DNA of 64,000 nucleotides from Derxia gummosa DSM 723 (GTDB lineage: Bacteria > Pseudomonadota > Gammaproteobacteria > Burkholderiales > Burkholderiaceae_E): assembly GCF_000482785.1 (NCBI RefSeq), contig NZ_AXWS01000007.1, positions 496,001-560,000 on the forward strand, written 5' to 3'. Of the stretch, positions 20,455 through 28,981 are shown piece by piece (the stretch's first letter is position 1; every line of letters starts with the position of its first letter). Under the pieces are notes generated by a model, which saw nothing but the letters and a program-made list of their open reading frames with translations, was not told the DNA's origin and ran no database searches. The position numbers and the translations under genes were made by a program.

Positions 20455-20961
20455 TCAGGCCGACGCGGCCGCGAGCCAGGCCGGTGCGCGACCGTCGGCG
20501 CTCAGCTGGTAGGCGCCGCTGAACGCGGTGAAGCCCGCCAGCGCCGCCGCGACGTTCTGGCCCTCGGCCATCGCGAAGCTCGTGAAGCCGGTGCGGCGCA
20601 GGTTGAACAGCTGGTCGCGGCGCACGTCGCCGAAGGCGCGGATGTCGCCGGTGTAGCCGAGGCGCTTGCGCAGCAGCCAGGCGATCGAATGACCGCGCCC
20701 GTCGGTGAACTTGAGGTACTGCACCGCGACGATGCCCGCGCTACCGAGCAGCGGCGCGGCGGCTTCCGCCACGTCGTCGGGCTTGAGCCAGACGCCGAAG
20801 TCGCCGCGCGCCTTGAGTTCGTCGGCATGTTCGAGCGCCCAGGCCAACGGCACGATGACCTTGCCCGTGGCCGGAATGCCGGCGGAGGCGTCCTCGATGC
20901 GCGTCCAGTCATCGGCGGCGAGCGCGGGCGTGCCGCCCAGGGTGGTGATGACGTCAGACAT
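20455..20961 (-). CDS. DUF934 protein, accessory to sulfite reduction
   Basis: 168-residue protein of the DUF934 family (COG3749), nearly always beside cysI/cysH in proteobacteria and annotated as a probable accessory to sulfite reduction; its biochemical role is unproven. Visible features are a conserved FTDGRGHSIAWLLRKRLGYTG block (residues 86-106) with GDIRAFGDVRRDQLF after it, and no cysteine cluster or membrane segment. The ATG overlaps the cysI stop by eight bases, so translation is coupled to cysI. Confidence 0.88.
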   Translation of the reverse strand: MSDVITTLGGTPALAADDWTRIEDASAGIPATGKVIVPLAWALEHADELKARGDFGVWLKPDDVAEAAAPLLGSAGIVAVQYLKFTDGRGHSIAWLLRKRLGYTGDIRAFGDVRRDQLFNLRRTGFTSFAMAEGQNVAAALAGFTAFSGAYQLSADGRAPAWLAAASA

Positions 20962-22648
20962 GGGCGGCTCCTTCTTCCGTGGCGTAGGCGGCCTGCTTGA
21001 ACGAGGCGATGCCGATGCGGCGGAAGGCGTCGATGAAGCGCTCCTCCTCGCCCTCGCGGTTCGCCAGGTAGTGCCTGACGATCTTCTCGACCACGTCGGG
21101 CACCTGCTCGGCCGCGAAGCTCGGGCCGATGATCGTGCCGATGTGCGCCTGCTCGGGCGACGCGCCGTAGTCGCCACCGAGCGTGACCTGGTACCACTCC
21201 TCGTCGTGCTTATCCACGCCGAGGATGCCGATGTGGCCGATGTGGTGATGGCCGCAGCTGTTGATGCAGCCCGAGATGTTGAGCGTGATGTCGCCGATGT
21301 CGTGCTGGTAGTCCAGGTCGTCGAAGCGCTGCTGGAGCGCCTTGGCGATGGGGATCGACTTGGCATTGGCCAGCGCGCACAGGTCGCCGCCCGGGCAGCA
21401 GATGATGTCGGTGATGAAGCCGAGGTTGGGCGTCGCGAGGCCGGCGGCCACGAGGCGCTCGTACAGCGCCGGCAGGTCGATCGCGCGCACATGCGGCAGC
21501 ACGAGGTTCTGCTCGTGGGTCGCGCGGATCTCGCTCGCGCTGAACTCGTCGGCCAGCGCCGCGACGGCGTCCATCTGGTCGGCGGTGATGTCGCCCGGCG
21601 GCAGGTCGCGGCCCTTGAGCGAGATGGTCACGGCGCGGTAGCCCGACTGGCGATGGCCCTTGACGCTGCGCGCGGCCCAGCGCTGGAAGGCGACCGATTC
21701 GTTCGTGACGTCGAAGTTGTCGTCGAGCGTTTCGTATTCCGGCAGCGTGAAATCGGCCGCGATGCGGTCGAGCTCGCTCTGCGGCAGGGTGCCGGGGCCG
21801 TCCTTGAGGTGCTGCCATTCGGCCTCGACTTCCTCGGCGAACTTCGCGGCGCCCAGCGCCTTGACGAGGATCTTGATGCGCGCCTTGTAGAGGTTGTCGC
21901 GGCGGCCGTGCAGGTTGTACACGCGCAGCGCGGCCTCGATGTAGGTGATGAGGTGCTGCCAGGGCAGACCCTTGCGGATCAGGCTGCCGATGATCGGCGT
22001 GCGGCCGAGGCCGCCGCCCACGTACACGTCGGCGACGAGCGCGCCATCTTCGAGGCGCAGTTGCAGGCCGATGTCGTGCACCGAGATCGCGGCGCGGTCG
22101 TCCTTCGTGCCGCTGATGGCGATCTTGAACTTGCGCGGCAGGTTGGCGAACTCGGGATGGAAGGTGCTCCACTGGCGCAGCAGCTCGGCCACCGGGCGCG
22201 GATCGACGATCTCGTCGGGCGCGACGCCGGCGAAGGCGTCGGTGGTGATGTTGCGCACGCAGTTGCCCGAGGTCTGCACCGCGTGCATCTGGACCTTGGC
22301 GAGGTCGGCCAGCATCGCCGGCGTGTCCTCGAACCTGAACCAGTTGTATTGCAGGTTCTGGCGGGTGCTGAAGTGCGCCCAGCCACGGTCGTAGGTGCGC
22401 GCGATGTTGGCCAGGCCGCGCAGCTGGTAGGCCGCGAACACGCCGTAGGGGATGGCCACGCGCAGCATCGGGCCGTGGCGCTGGATGTAGAGGCCGTTCT
22501 GCAGGCGCAGCGGACGCAGTTCGTCGTCGGCCAGCTCGCCGCGCAGGTTGCGCGCGATCTGGTCGGCGAACTGGGCGACGCGCTCATCGACCATCTGCTG
22601 GTCGAACTCGGTGTACCGGTAGATGCGAGGGGGGGAAGCCTGCGGCAT
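20954..22648 (-). CDS. cysI: Sulfite reductase hemoprotein (CysI)
   Basis: Siroheme-[4Fe-4S] enzyme reducing sulfite to sulfide by six electrons, 564 residues, first gene of the assimilatory operon. The cluster/siroheme ligands are Cys418 and Cys424 (CPGGDLC) and Cys461 and Cys465 (NISGCINSCGHH). Siroheme-contacting arginines lie in the N-terminal FSTRQNLQYNW region (93-103) and in the second repeat THEQNLVLPHV. The two-fold repeat typical of sulfite/nitrite reductases is present. No flavoprotein subunit (cysJ) or siroheme synthase (cysG) is in the window. Electrons probably come from ferredoxin/flavodoxin via the reductase at the end of the operon. Confidence 0.97.
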   Translation of the reverse strand: MPQASPPRIYRYTEFDQQMVDERVAQFADQIARNLRGELADDELRPLRLQNGLYIQRHGPMLRVAIPYGVFAAYQLRGLANIARTYDRGWAHFSTRQNLQYNWFRFEDTPAMLADLAKVQMHAVQTSGNCVRNITTDAFAGVAPDEIVDPRPVAELLRQWSTFHPEFANLPRKFKIAISGTKDDRAAISVHDIGLQLRLEDGALVADVYVGGGLGRTPIIGSLIRKGLPWQHLITYIEAALRVYNLHGRRDNLYKARIKILVKALGAAKFAEEVEAEWQHLKDGPGTLPQSELDRIAADFTLPEYETLDDNFDVTNESVAFQRWAARSVKGHRQSGYRAVTISLKGRDLPPGDITADQMDAVAALADEFSASEIRATHEQNLVLPHVRAIDLPALYERLVAAGLATPNLGFITDIICCPGGDLCALANAKSIPIAKALQQRFDDLDYQHDIGDITLNISGCINSCGHHHIGHIGILGVDKHDEEWYQVTLGGDYGASPEQAHIGTIIGPSFAAEQVPDVVEKIVRHYLANREGEEERFIDAFRRIGIASFKQAAYATEEGAAHV

Positions 22649-22775
22649 GGTCGTCGGGAAAGAGGGTGTGGATCGGTCCGGGCCGGTACCGGCGGTCGCG
22701 CGGCATGCGCGGTGGCGGACGGATCAAGCGGAGGCGCGAGGATAAGTCAGCCTTCCGCGCGGCCCTACGCACTGC

Positions 22776-22806
22776 GGGCAATAGTGGTATGCCCGATCCG
22801 CATAAG
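22776..22806 (-). promoter_or_regulatory. Possible regulator-binding site upstream of cysI
   Basis: About 130-155 bases upstream of cysI the minus strand reads GCTTATGCGG, then GGGCATACCACTATTGCCC, with GGGCA/TGCCC arms around ATACCACTAT. AT-rich imperfect palindromes of this kind are typical LysR-type (CysB-like) sites. This assignment rests on appearance and position only. Confidence 0.3.
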
Positions 22807-22865
22807 CCCACGCCGCATGCGGGAAATCGCCGCCGCATAGGGTCGGCGTGGCCGATTTTCAAGAT

Positions 22866-22893
22866 CTTGAAGGCGCTGTCGCGGTTCCCATTT
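22866..22893 (+). promoter_or_regulatory. Sigma-32 (heat-shock) promoter of hsp20
   Basis: CTTGAA, a 14-base spacer, then TCCCATTT: a near-consensus RpoH promoter (CTTGAA / CCCCATnT). It lies about 46 bases before the hsp20 ATG. The -35 box is half of a perfect 14-bp palindrome, TTCAAGATCTTGAA (22858-22871). Confidence 0.78.
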
Positions 22894-22939
22894 CAGGCTC
22901 ATCGGCGCCGTGTGCGCCACTGCCCCGATGGAGAAAGCC

Positions 22940-23392
22940 ATGAACCAGATCGTCCGCAATGCCGTTGTCCGCGACCCCTTCCTCTCGTTCTTCGATGACG
23001 TGGTGAACGACCTGTTCACGCCGCGCGCCGTCGCCGCCCGCGCCGCCGCCGCGCAGGAGCCGATCGTCACCAAGGCCCGTGTCGACGTGATCGACCGCGG
23101 CCGCGCCTACGAGGTCGTCGCCGACCTGCCCGGCGTCGCCAAGGAAGACATCCGCATCAAGGTCGAGGGCAAGCGCCTGTCGATCGAGGCCACCACACGC
23201 GCCGAACGCGAGGTCAAGGAAGGCGAACAGGTGCTTCACACGGAACGCTTCGCCACCCAGTACGCTCGGAGCTTCGCGCTGCCCTCGGAACTGGATGACG
23301 CCAAGGCCGAGGCGCGCTTCGAGAACGGCGTGCTCACGCTCGTGCTGCCCAAGCGCGACGTGATCGAGCCGCGCCTCATCACCGTGCAATGA
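22940..23392 (+). CDS. Small heat-shock protein, Hsp20/alpha-crystallin family
   Basis: ATP-independent holdase chaperone of 150 residues. The alpha-crystallin domain spans about residues 45-140: VDVIDRGRAYEVVADLPGVA near its start and the conserved ENGVLTLVLPKRD (A-x-x-x-n-GVL) near its end. The short N-terminal arm has RDPFLSFFDDVVNDLF, as in class A Hsp20. I chose the ATG at 22940 because GGAGAAAG lies just upstream; an ATG four codons earlier is in frame. It is divergent from cysI and 21 bases ahead of the CYTH-CHAD gene, with which it may be co-transcribed under heat shock. Confidence 0.94.
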   Translation: MNQIVRNAVVRDPFLSFFDDVVNDLFTPRAVAARAAAAQEPIVTKARVDVIDRGRAYEVVADLPGVAKEDIRIKVEGKRLSIEATTRAEREVKEGEQVLHTERFATQYARSFALPSELDDAKAEARFENGVLTLVLPKRDVIEPRLITVQ

Positions 23393-23413
23393 GCCTGACC
23401 TGAAGGAGACGCG

Positions 23414-25075
23414 ATGGCGAACGAAATCGAACTCAAGCTCGCCATCGCGCCGGCCGACCTGGCCCGCTTGCGCGGCCATCCGCTCGTCGAGCGCCACGCC
23501 GAGGGCGAGTGGGCCGCGCAAACGCTTGCAAACCGCTATTTCGACACGCCCGGCCGCGACCTCGCGCGCAGCCGGGCCGCATTGCGCCTGCGGCTTGCGG
23601 GCGAGCAGTGGTGGCAGACGCTCAAGACCTCGCCGGCAAGCGTGTCGGGCCTGAGCGCGCGCGGCGAATGGGAAGTGCCCGTCGCGGGCGCCGCGCTCGA
23701 CTTCGACGCCTTCACCGATCTGCCCGACGAGGTGCGCGCCCTGCTCGACCGTCTCGCGCCCCGTCTCGGGCCGGTGTTCGACACCGATTTCGAGCGCGAG
23801 TCGCGCACGCTGCGGCTCAAGGGCGGCACGCGCTTCGAGTTGGCGCTCGACCGCGGCGAACTGCGCGCCGGCAAGGGCAAGACGCTGCGGCGCGAGCCGA
23901 TCTGCGAGGTGGAGCTGGAGCTGATCGAGGGCGATCCGCGTCGCGTGCTCGACTTCGCGGAGCGGCTCGCCGCCGACATCGCGCTCATCCCCGAGACGCG
24001 CAGCAAGGCGGCGCGCGGCTTTGCGCTGGCCGACCGTCGGCCGGCCGTGGCGGCCAAGGTCGCGCTGCCGGAGGCCGACCCCGCCGCGCATGCGGGCGCG
24101 CTGCTCGCTGCCGTCGTCACGCGCTGCCAGCAGGCGCTGCTGCTCGACACCGCGCTCATCCGCGCCGGTGCAACCACGCCCGCAGCCGGCCGTATCGCGC
24201 CGACCGGCGACGGCACGAAGCCTCCGGCGTCCGAAGGTGGTTCCGCTGCACCGTCCGCCTCCGTCACCGACGACGCCGAAGATCCCGCCGAACTCGTCCA
24301 TCAGGCCCGCGTCGCGCTGCGCCGCCTGCGCGTCGCGCTGCGCCATGCGCGTCCCTTGCTGCCGCGCCGCGAAGCCGAACTGCGCGCACCGCTGCGCGAA
24401 CTCGGCCGTCGCCTCGGCCGCACGCGCGATCTCGACGTGCTCACCGGCCAGACCCTGCCGCGCCTCGACGGCAAGATCGGCGCGCCCTCCACCGCCGCGC
24501 GCGACGACGCCTATTCCGACGCCGACCTGCGCGCCGCGCTCGACGCCCGCCTCGCCGCCGACCGCGCCCAGGCGCTCGACGAACTGCGCGAGGCCCTCGC
24601 CTCGCCCGCCTTCGCGCGCACCATGCTCCAGCTCGAAGGTCTCGCGCTGCGCCTCGCGGCCAAGCGCGGCGCCGCCGCCGACCGCTTGGCGCGGCGCGAA
24701 CTCAAGGCCGCGCGCGACGCCGCCCGCTCCACCGTCGCCGCGCTCGACGGCGACGACGCCGAGGCGCGCCACCAGTTCCGCATCGCGGTCAAGCGCTACC
24801 GCTATGCGCTCGACATGTACGGCGCGCTGTTCGACGCCGACGCGGTGCAGGCCCAGCGCAAGGCGCTGTCGCACCTTCAGGACGTGCTCGGCGAGATGAA
24901 CGACGACGCCGTCGCCATCGCCCGGCTCGACCTGCTGCCGTCGAGCCCGCACGCCGCCGACCTCGCCCGCGCCGCGCGCGACGCCATCGCCGCCGCGCAA
25001 CCCGAGGCCGCCCGCCTCGCGCGCGAATTGCTCGCGCTGCCCGCGCCGTGGAAGAAGCCCGCCGCCAGAAGCTGA
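23414..25075 (+). CDS. CYTH and CHAD domain protein
   Basis: 553-residue protein with an N-terminal CYTH (triphosphate tunnel) domain, residues about 1-205, opening with ExExK as EIELK (Glu4, Glu6, Lys8). A C-terminal CHAD domain (about 230-550) follows, with conserved histidines in HQARVALRRLR and RHQFRIAVKRYRYALDMYG. CYTH enzymes hydrolyse inorganic triphosphate, and CHAD domains bind polyphosphate, so polyphosphate metabolism is likely. Anomaly: a Pro/Ala/Gly/Thr-rich insert of about 40 residues (around 250-290) separates the first and second CHAD helices. The Shine-Dalgarno GGAGA precedes the ATG. It follows hsp20 closely. Confidence 0.9.
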   Translation: MANEIELKLAIAPADLARLRGHPLVERHAEGEWAAQTLANRYFDTPGRDLARSRAALRLRLAGEQWWQTLKTSPASVSGLSARGEWEVPVAGAALDFDAFTDLPDEVRALLDRLAPRLGPVFDTDFERESRTLRLKGGTRFELALDRGELRAGKGKTLRREPICEVELELIEGDPRRVLDFAERLAADIALIPETRSKAARGFALADRRPAVAAKVALPEADPAAHAGALLAAVVTRCQQALLLDTALIRAGATTPAAGRIAPTGDGTKPPASEGGSAAPSASVTDDAEDPAELVHQARVALRRLRVALRHARPLLPRREAELRAPLRELGRRLGRTRDLDVLTGQTLPRLDGKIGAPSTAARDDAYSDADLRAALDARLAADRAQALDELREALASPAFARTMLQLEGLALRLAAKRGAAADRLARRELKAARDAARSTVAALDGDDAEARHQFRIAVKRYRYALDMYGALFDADAVQAQRKALSHLQDVLGEMNDDAVAIARLDLLPSSPHAADLARAARDAIAAAQPEAARLARELLALPAPWKKPAARS

Positions 25076-25289
25076 ACGGCAAATACCGCTTCACGCCCGC
25101 ATCCGTCCGGCGCCGCGACCGGACGCGCACGGTTCGCGCCGCCCGGGCGCGATCGTTCTCCACCGGTCGGCCAGGCCCGCGCCGCTGTGGAAATCCGACA
25201 TGGCCCGCCGCTCCCGCGCTCCCTAACATCCGCCGCACATTCAGCGGCCGTCCGTCCGGACACCGAGATGCCGCGCATGGGAGACAGTC

Positions 25290-26633
25290 TTGAAAAAGCC
25301 CCTCTACAAGAGCCTGTACGTACAGGTCCTCATCGCCATCGCGGCCGGTGTCGCGCTCGGCCACTTCTACCCCTCGACGGGCGCCGACCTGAAGCCGCTC
25401 GGTGACGGCTTCATCAAGCTCATCAAGATGCTGATCGCGCCGATCATCTTCTGCACCGTCGTGGTCGGCATCGCCGGCATGGAAGACATGAAGAAGGTCG
25501 GCCGCGTCGGCGGCAAAGCCCTGCTCTACTTCGAGGTCGTCAGCACGCTGGCGCTCATCCTCGGCCTCGTGGTCGTGAACGTGCTGCAACCGGGCGCGGG
25601 CCTGAATGCCGACGTCTCGACGCTCGACACCAAGGCGCTCACGGCCATCACCTCGAAGGCGCCGCCGCAGACCACGGTGGACTTCTTCATGAACCTGATC
25701 CCGTCGACCTTCATCGACGCGTTCGCGAAGGGCGAGATCCTCCAGGTGCTGCTGCTGTCGGTGCTCGTGGGCTTCGCGCTCAGCGCCGCCGGCGAGCGCG
25801 CCAAGCCGGTGGTCAAGCTGGTCGACGAGTTCGGCCACATGCTGTTCATCGTCATCGGCTTCATCATGAAGCTCGCCCCGATCGGCGCCTTCGGCGCGAT
25901 GGCTTTCACGATCGGCAAGTTCGGCGTCGCCTCGCTGCTGCCGCTCATGAAGCTGATGGGCAGCTTCTACCTCACCTGCCTGCTGTTCATCTTCCTGGTG
26001 CTGGGTTCGATCGCGCGCTGGGCCGGCTTCAGCATCGTGAAGTTCATCGGCTACATCAAGGAAGAGCTGCTGATCGTGCTCGGCACCTCGTCGTCGGAAT
26101 CGGCCCTGCCGCGCATCATGGCCAAGCTCGAAAAGCTCGGCTGCTCCAAGCCCGTCGTGGGCCTCGTCGTGCCGACCGGCTATTCGTTCAACCTCGACGG
26201 CACCGCGATCTACCTGACGATGGCCGCGATCTTCGTCGCCCAGGCCACCAACACCGACCTCACGCTGATGCAGGAACTGACCATCCTCGCGGTGCTGCTG
26301 CTCACGTCGAAGGGCGCGTCGGGCGTGACCGGCTCGGGCTTCATCGTGCTGGCCGCGACGCTGTCGGCGGTGCCGACCATCCCGGTCGCGGGCCTGGCGC
26401 TCATCCTCGGCATCGACCGCTTCATGTCGGAAGCCCGCGCGCTCACCAACCTCATCGGCAACGGCGTCGCGACGGTGGTCGTGTCGAAGTGGGAACGCGA
26501 ACTCGACGGCGCCCGCATGCAGCGCGTGCTGGCGCATGGCGTCGAGGATGAACTCGACGCCGAGGCCGTCCTGCCGCACGCCCACGGCGCCGCCCCGGTG
26601 GTGGTTCCGACCGAGGCGCCGGCCCGCGCCTGA
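25290..26633 (+). CDS. dctA: C4-dicarboxylate:cation symporter DctA
   Basis: Inner-membrane importer for succinate, fumarate and malate of the DAACS family, 447 residues. Family hallmarks are [14 protein letters not shown] and [19 protein letters not shown], plus the [13 protein letters not shown] segment that forms the substrate and cation site. The start appears to be TTG (25290), with GGGAGA eight bases upstream. The ATGs just before it are out of frame. The C-terminal 30 residues ([18 protein letters not shown]) extend beyond the usual end. No DctBD-type sensor pair is adjacent. A strong terminator follows. Confidence 0.94.
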   Translation: MKKPLYKSLYVQVLIAIAAGVALGHFYPSTGADLKPLGDGFIKLIKMLIAPIIFCTVVVGIAGMEDMKKVGRVGGKALLYFEVVSTLALILGLVVVNVLQPGAGLNADVSTLDTKALTAITSKAPPQTTVDFFMNLIPSTFIDAFAKGEILQVLLLSVLVGFALSAAGERAKPVVKLVDEFGHMLFIVIGFIMKLAPIGAFGAMAFTIGKFGVASLLPLMKLMGSFYLTCLLFIFLVLGSIARWAGFSIVKFIGYIKEELLIVLGTSSSESALPRIMAKLEKLGCSKPVVGLVVPTGYSFNLDGTAIYLTMAAIFVAQATNTDLTLMQELTILAVLLLTSKGASGVTGSGFIVLAATLSAVPTIPVAGLALILGIDRFMSEARALTNLIGNGVATVVVSKWERELDGARMQRVLAHGVEDELDAEAVLPHAHGAAPVVVPTEAPARA

Positions 26634-26726
26634 TTCTTCCGCGCCGCGCGCCACCGCCCCGGGCGGCTGGCGCCGACGCCACCGTGTCTCCTCCGGAAGC
26701 CGGGCCTCGCGGTCCGGCCCCTCCCG

Positions 26727-26760
26727 CGCCGTCATCCCCCCTCGGATGACGGCGTTTTTT
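26727..26760 (+). terminator. Intrinsic terminator of dctA, overlapping the DUF421 gene end
   Basis: CGCCGTCATCC pairs with GGATGACGGCG around a 6-base loop, followed by TTTTTT. The left arm contains the stop codon of the convergent DUF421 gene, so the two genes' ends share this element. Confidence 0.92.
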
Positions 26761-27274
26761 GTTTGGTGCGCCGGTGGCGCGTCATTCCCGCGCGGCCCTG
26801 ATCCGGCAGCTCGCGCTCGCGCTTGCGCACGCTGATGCTGCCGTCGATCTCCAGGAAGGCGCAGTTGAGTTCGTCAAGGCCGCAATCGGCCTCGCGCAGC
26901 GCGCGCGCCATGTCGCCCTCGCCGACCCGGTGACGCCGCATGCGGTCGCGGAACAGCCTGCCGTCGCGGCCGAGCAGCACCGGCTCGCCATCCACCAGCC
27001 GCTCGGCCGCCGGGCTGATGGCCGTCAACCGGCCGAGCGCGGCATTGAGCGCGAGCAGCGTGGCCGCGCCGATCAGGCCGCCCACGAGCGATTCATCGCC
27101 GCCGCCGAGCGAATTGCTGACGGCCTCGCTCAGCAGCATCACGACCAGCAGGTCGAAGGGCGTGAACTGCCCGATCGTGCGCTTGCCCGACATCCGCACC
27201 ATCACCAGCAGCACGCCATAGACGGCCGCCGCCCGCACGATGAATTCCCACCAGGGCAGCGTCAGGTCGAGCAT
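26732..27274 (-). CDS. DUF421 (YetF-like) membrane protein
   Basis: 180-residue protein with three N-terminal transmembrane helices (about residues 12-30, 40-58, 64-84) and a cytosolic domain. The family signature GKRTIGQFTPFDLLVVMLLSEAVSN (residues 30-54) is clear. The C-terminal domain has the YetF-type CGLDELNCAFLEIDGSISV. Function is poorly known; relatives in Bacillus are implicated in spore-phospholipid turnover. It is last in a minus-strand run GT2 - PIG-L - CinA - DUF421 order reversed by transcription (PIG-L first). Its last codons fall inside the dctA terminator. Confidence 0.88.
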   Translation of the reverse strand: MLDLTLPWWEFIVRAAAVYGVLLVMVRMSGKRTIGQFTPFDLLVVMLLSEAVSNSLGGGDESLVGGLIGAATLLALNAALGRLTAISPAAERLVDGEPVLLGRDGRLFRDRMRRHRVGEGDMARALREADCGLDELNCAFLEIDGSISVRKRERELPDQGRAGMTRHRRTKQKTPSSEGG

Positions 27275-27288
27275 CGCGCGCGGCCCCG

Positions 27289-27783
27289 TCAGCCGGCGCG
27301 CCAAGCCAGCGCGTGATAGCGGAACACGCGCAGCAGCGCGAACTCGGCGGCCCGGGCGCGCAACGCGGCGCGGTCGCCGCCGAAGCGCGCGGTCTCGGTG
27401 AAGCTGACGACCGCGCCGCGCCGCCGGAAGCTCCAGCCGAAGCATTGCGTGCCGGGCTCGACGCCCTCGCCGCCATCGTCGGCCACGCCAGTGTTGGAGA
27501 TGGCGAGCGTCGCTTCGGGCACGCGCGCGAGCGCGCCCTCGGCCATCGCGCGCGCCACCGGCTCGCTCGTCAGGTTGTGCGTGGCAAGCAGTTCGCGCGT
27601 GAGGCCGAGTTCGCGCTGCTTGGCGCCCGGCGAGTACACGACGAAGGCGCTGTCGAGCAGGCTGCCGCAACCGGGCTCGTCCGCCAGACGCGCGGCGATC
27701 AGGCCGGCGGTGCATGACTCGGCGGTCACGACCAGCAGACCGTTGCGGCGCAGATAGCCGGCGAGCGCGACGAGGGAGTGCAT
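27289..27783 (-). CDS. pncC: CinA C-terminal-domain protein, probable nicotinamide-nucleotide amidase
   Basis: 164-residue stand-alone CinA C-terminal domain. In this family the enzyme deamidates NMN to nicotinate mononucleotide in NAD recycling. Motifs: TAESCTAGLIAARLADEPGC near residues 20-39, VVYSPGAKQRELGL, and ISNTGVADDGGEGVEPG, which replaces the usual A-x-TGIAGP-x-GG-x-x-x-P-x-G with a slightly divergent version. The ATG at 27783 sits 16 bases after the preceding glycosyltransferase stop. Co-transcription with sugar-transfer genes may be accidental. Confidence 0.82.
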   Translation of the reverse strand: MHSLVALAGYLRRNGLLVVTAESCTAGLIAARLADEPGCGSLLDSAFVVYSPGAKQRELGLTRELLATHNLTSEPVARAMAEGALARVPEATLAISNTGVADDGGEGVEPGTQCFGWSFRRRGAVVSFTETARFGGDRAALRARAAEFALLRVFRYHALAWRAG

Positions 27784-27799
27784 GGGCTTGCAGCCGGGC

Positions 27800-28981
27800 T
27801 CAGGGCCGCAGGTCGTCGGGCTGGCGGCTGCCGCCGCGCAGCCGTTCGAGCGTGGCGCGCAGGAACGGCTCGGCGGCGCCGGCCGAAGTCGAGGCGCCGG
27901 CATCGGTGGCGGCAGGCCGGGCAATGTGCCGCTCGGCCTCGACCGAGCCTCGGTCGACCTCGGCAAGGCGCCGTGCCGCCTCGTCGGCGCGCCGGACCTC
28001 CTCGACGCGGCGCCAGTCGCGCACGACCGCGTGCGGCAGCACGCGGCGCTCGGCCAGCACCCAGCCGAGACCGCGCCGGATCGCGCCGAGGCCGGCACGC
28101 AGCCGGCCGGCGCGCGCGAGGTCGGCCAGCGCCTCCGCCGTCTCGCGCAGCGCGTCGGCGAGCGGCAGCCGCATCCACGCGACCCAGACGCGGTTGCGCG
28201 CGAGCAGGTCGCGCCGCGTGCCGGCATCGCGCAGCGGCGAGGGCCGGTGCACGACCACGAGATCGGCGCAGTACAGCATCAGCCAGCGCGCGGCCGCGAG
28301 GTCGAAGGCGAGCAGCGCCTCCTCGCCGCCGATGAAGAATTCGCGCCGGTAGCCGCCCATCGCGATGAACAGGTCGCGCCGCATCACGCAGGCGCCGGCC
28401 ATGAAGCCGAGCAGCGGCCGACCCGGCAGGCCGTCGGCGCGCAGCGGGCTGCGGGCCATGAGGCGGGAGCTGGGGTCGTCAACGAGGCCTGCGGTGGCGG
28501 CAACGGCGGGCGCGCCGGTGACGACGGCGATGGCAGTGCTGGCACCGGCGCATCCCTGGCCGGCAGCGAGCCCGCCCGTCTCGACGGCGCCGGCGGCATC
28601 GGGCGGGATGCCGATCCGCACCCGCGCGCAGACCAGGCCGACCGCCGGAAACGCATCGAGCAGCGTGGCCGCGCGCGGCAGCGCGCCGGCCTGCCAGTCG
28701 GTGTCGTCGTCGCTGAAGGCGACGTAGGGCGTGCGCGCGCGCAAGGCGCCGAGATTGCGCCCGGCGGCGCCGAGATTGGCTTCGCTGCGCACCAGCGTCA
28801 CGCCCGGAAAGCAGGCGGCGACGGCGGCGGCCGTGCCGTCGGTCGAGGCGTTGTCCACCACGATCACCGGCGGCGCCTCGGGCAGCGCGAGCAGGCGGGC
28901 GACGGTCGTCAGCAGCTCCTCGCGCCGGTTGTGGGTGAGCACGATCACGCTCACGCGCGGCAGCACCCGCGGTTCATTCAT
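27800..28981 (-). CDS. Family 2 glycosyltransferase
   Basis: 393-residue GT-A glycosyltransferase. The nucleotide-sugar fold begins [27 protein letters not shown] follows, the DxD region is FSDDDTDW (Asp91-Asp93), and a later block [22 protein letters not shown] resembles rhamnosyl/GT2 acceptor-side motifs. A long hydrophilic C-terminal extension of helix-prone, Arg/Ala-rich sequence runs from about residue 270. The start overlaps the PIG-L stop by eight bases (ATGAATGA), so the two are coupled. Donor and acceptor are unknown. Confidence 0.88.
   Translation of the reverse strand: MNEPRVLPRVSVIVLTHNRREELLTTVARLLALPEAPPVIVVDNASTDGTAAAVAACFPGVTLVRSEANLGAAGRNLGALRARTPYVAFSDDDTDWQAGALPRAATLLDAFPAVGLVCARVRIGIPPDAAGAVETGGLAAGQGCAGASTAIAVVTGAPAVAATAGLVDDPSSRLMARSPLRADGLPGRPLLGFMAGACVMRRDLFIAMGGYRREFFIGGEEALLAFDLAAARWLMLYCADLVVVHRPSPLRDAGTRRDLLARNRVWVAWMRLPLADALRETAEALADLARAGRLRAGLGAIRRGLGWVLAERRVLPHAVVRDWRRVEEVRRADEAARRLAEVDRGSVEAERHIARPAATDAGASTSAGAAEPFLRATLERLRGGSRQPDDLRP

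Noticed and set aside
22859-25000. Minus-strand frame of 713 codons opposite hsp20 and the CYTH-CHAD gene
   Set aside because: Shadow of high-GC codons; hsp20 and CYTH-CHAD are clear on the plus strand.
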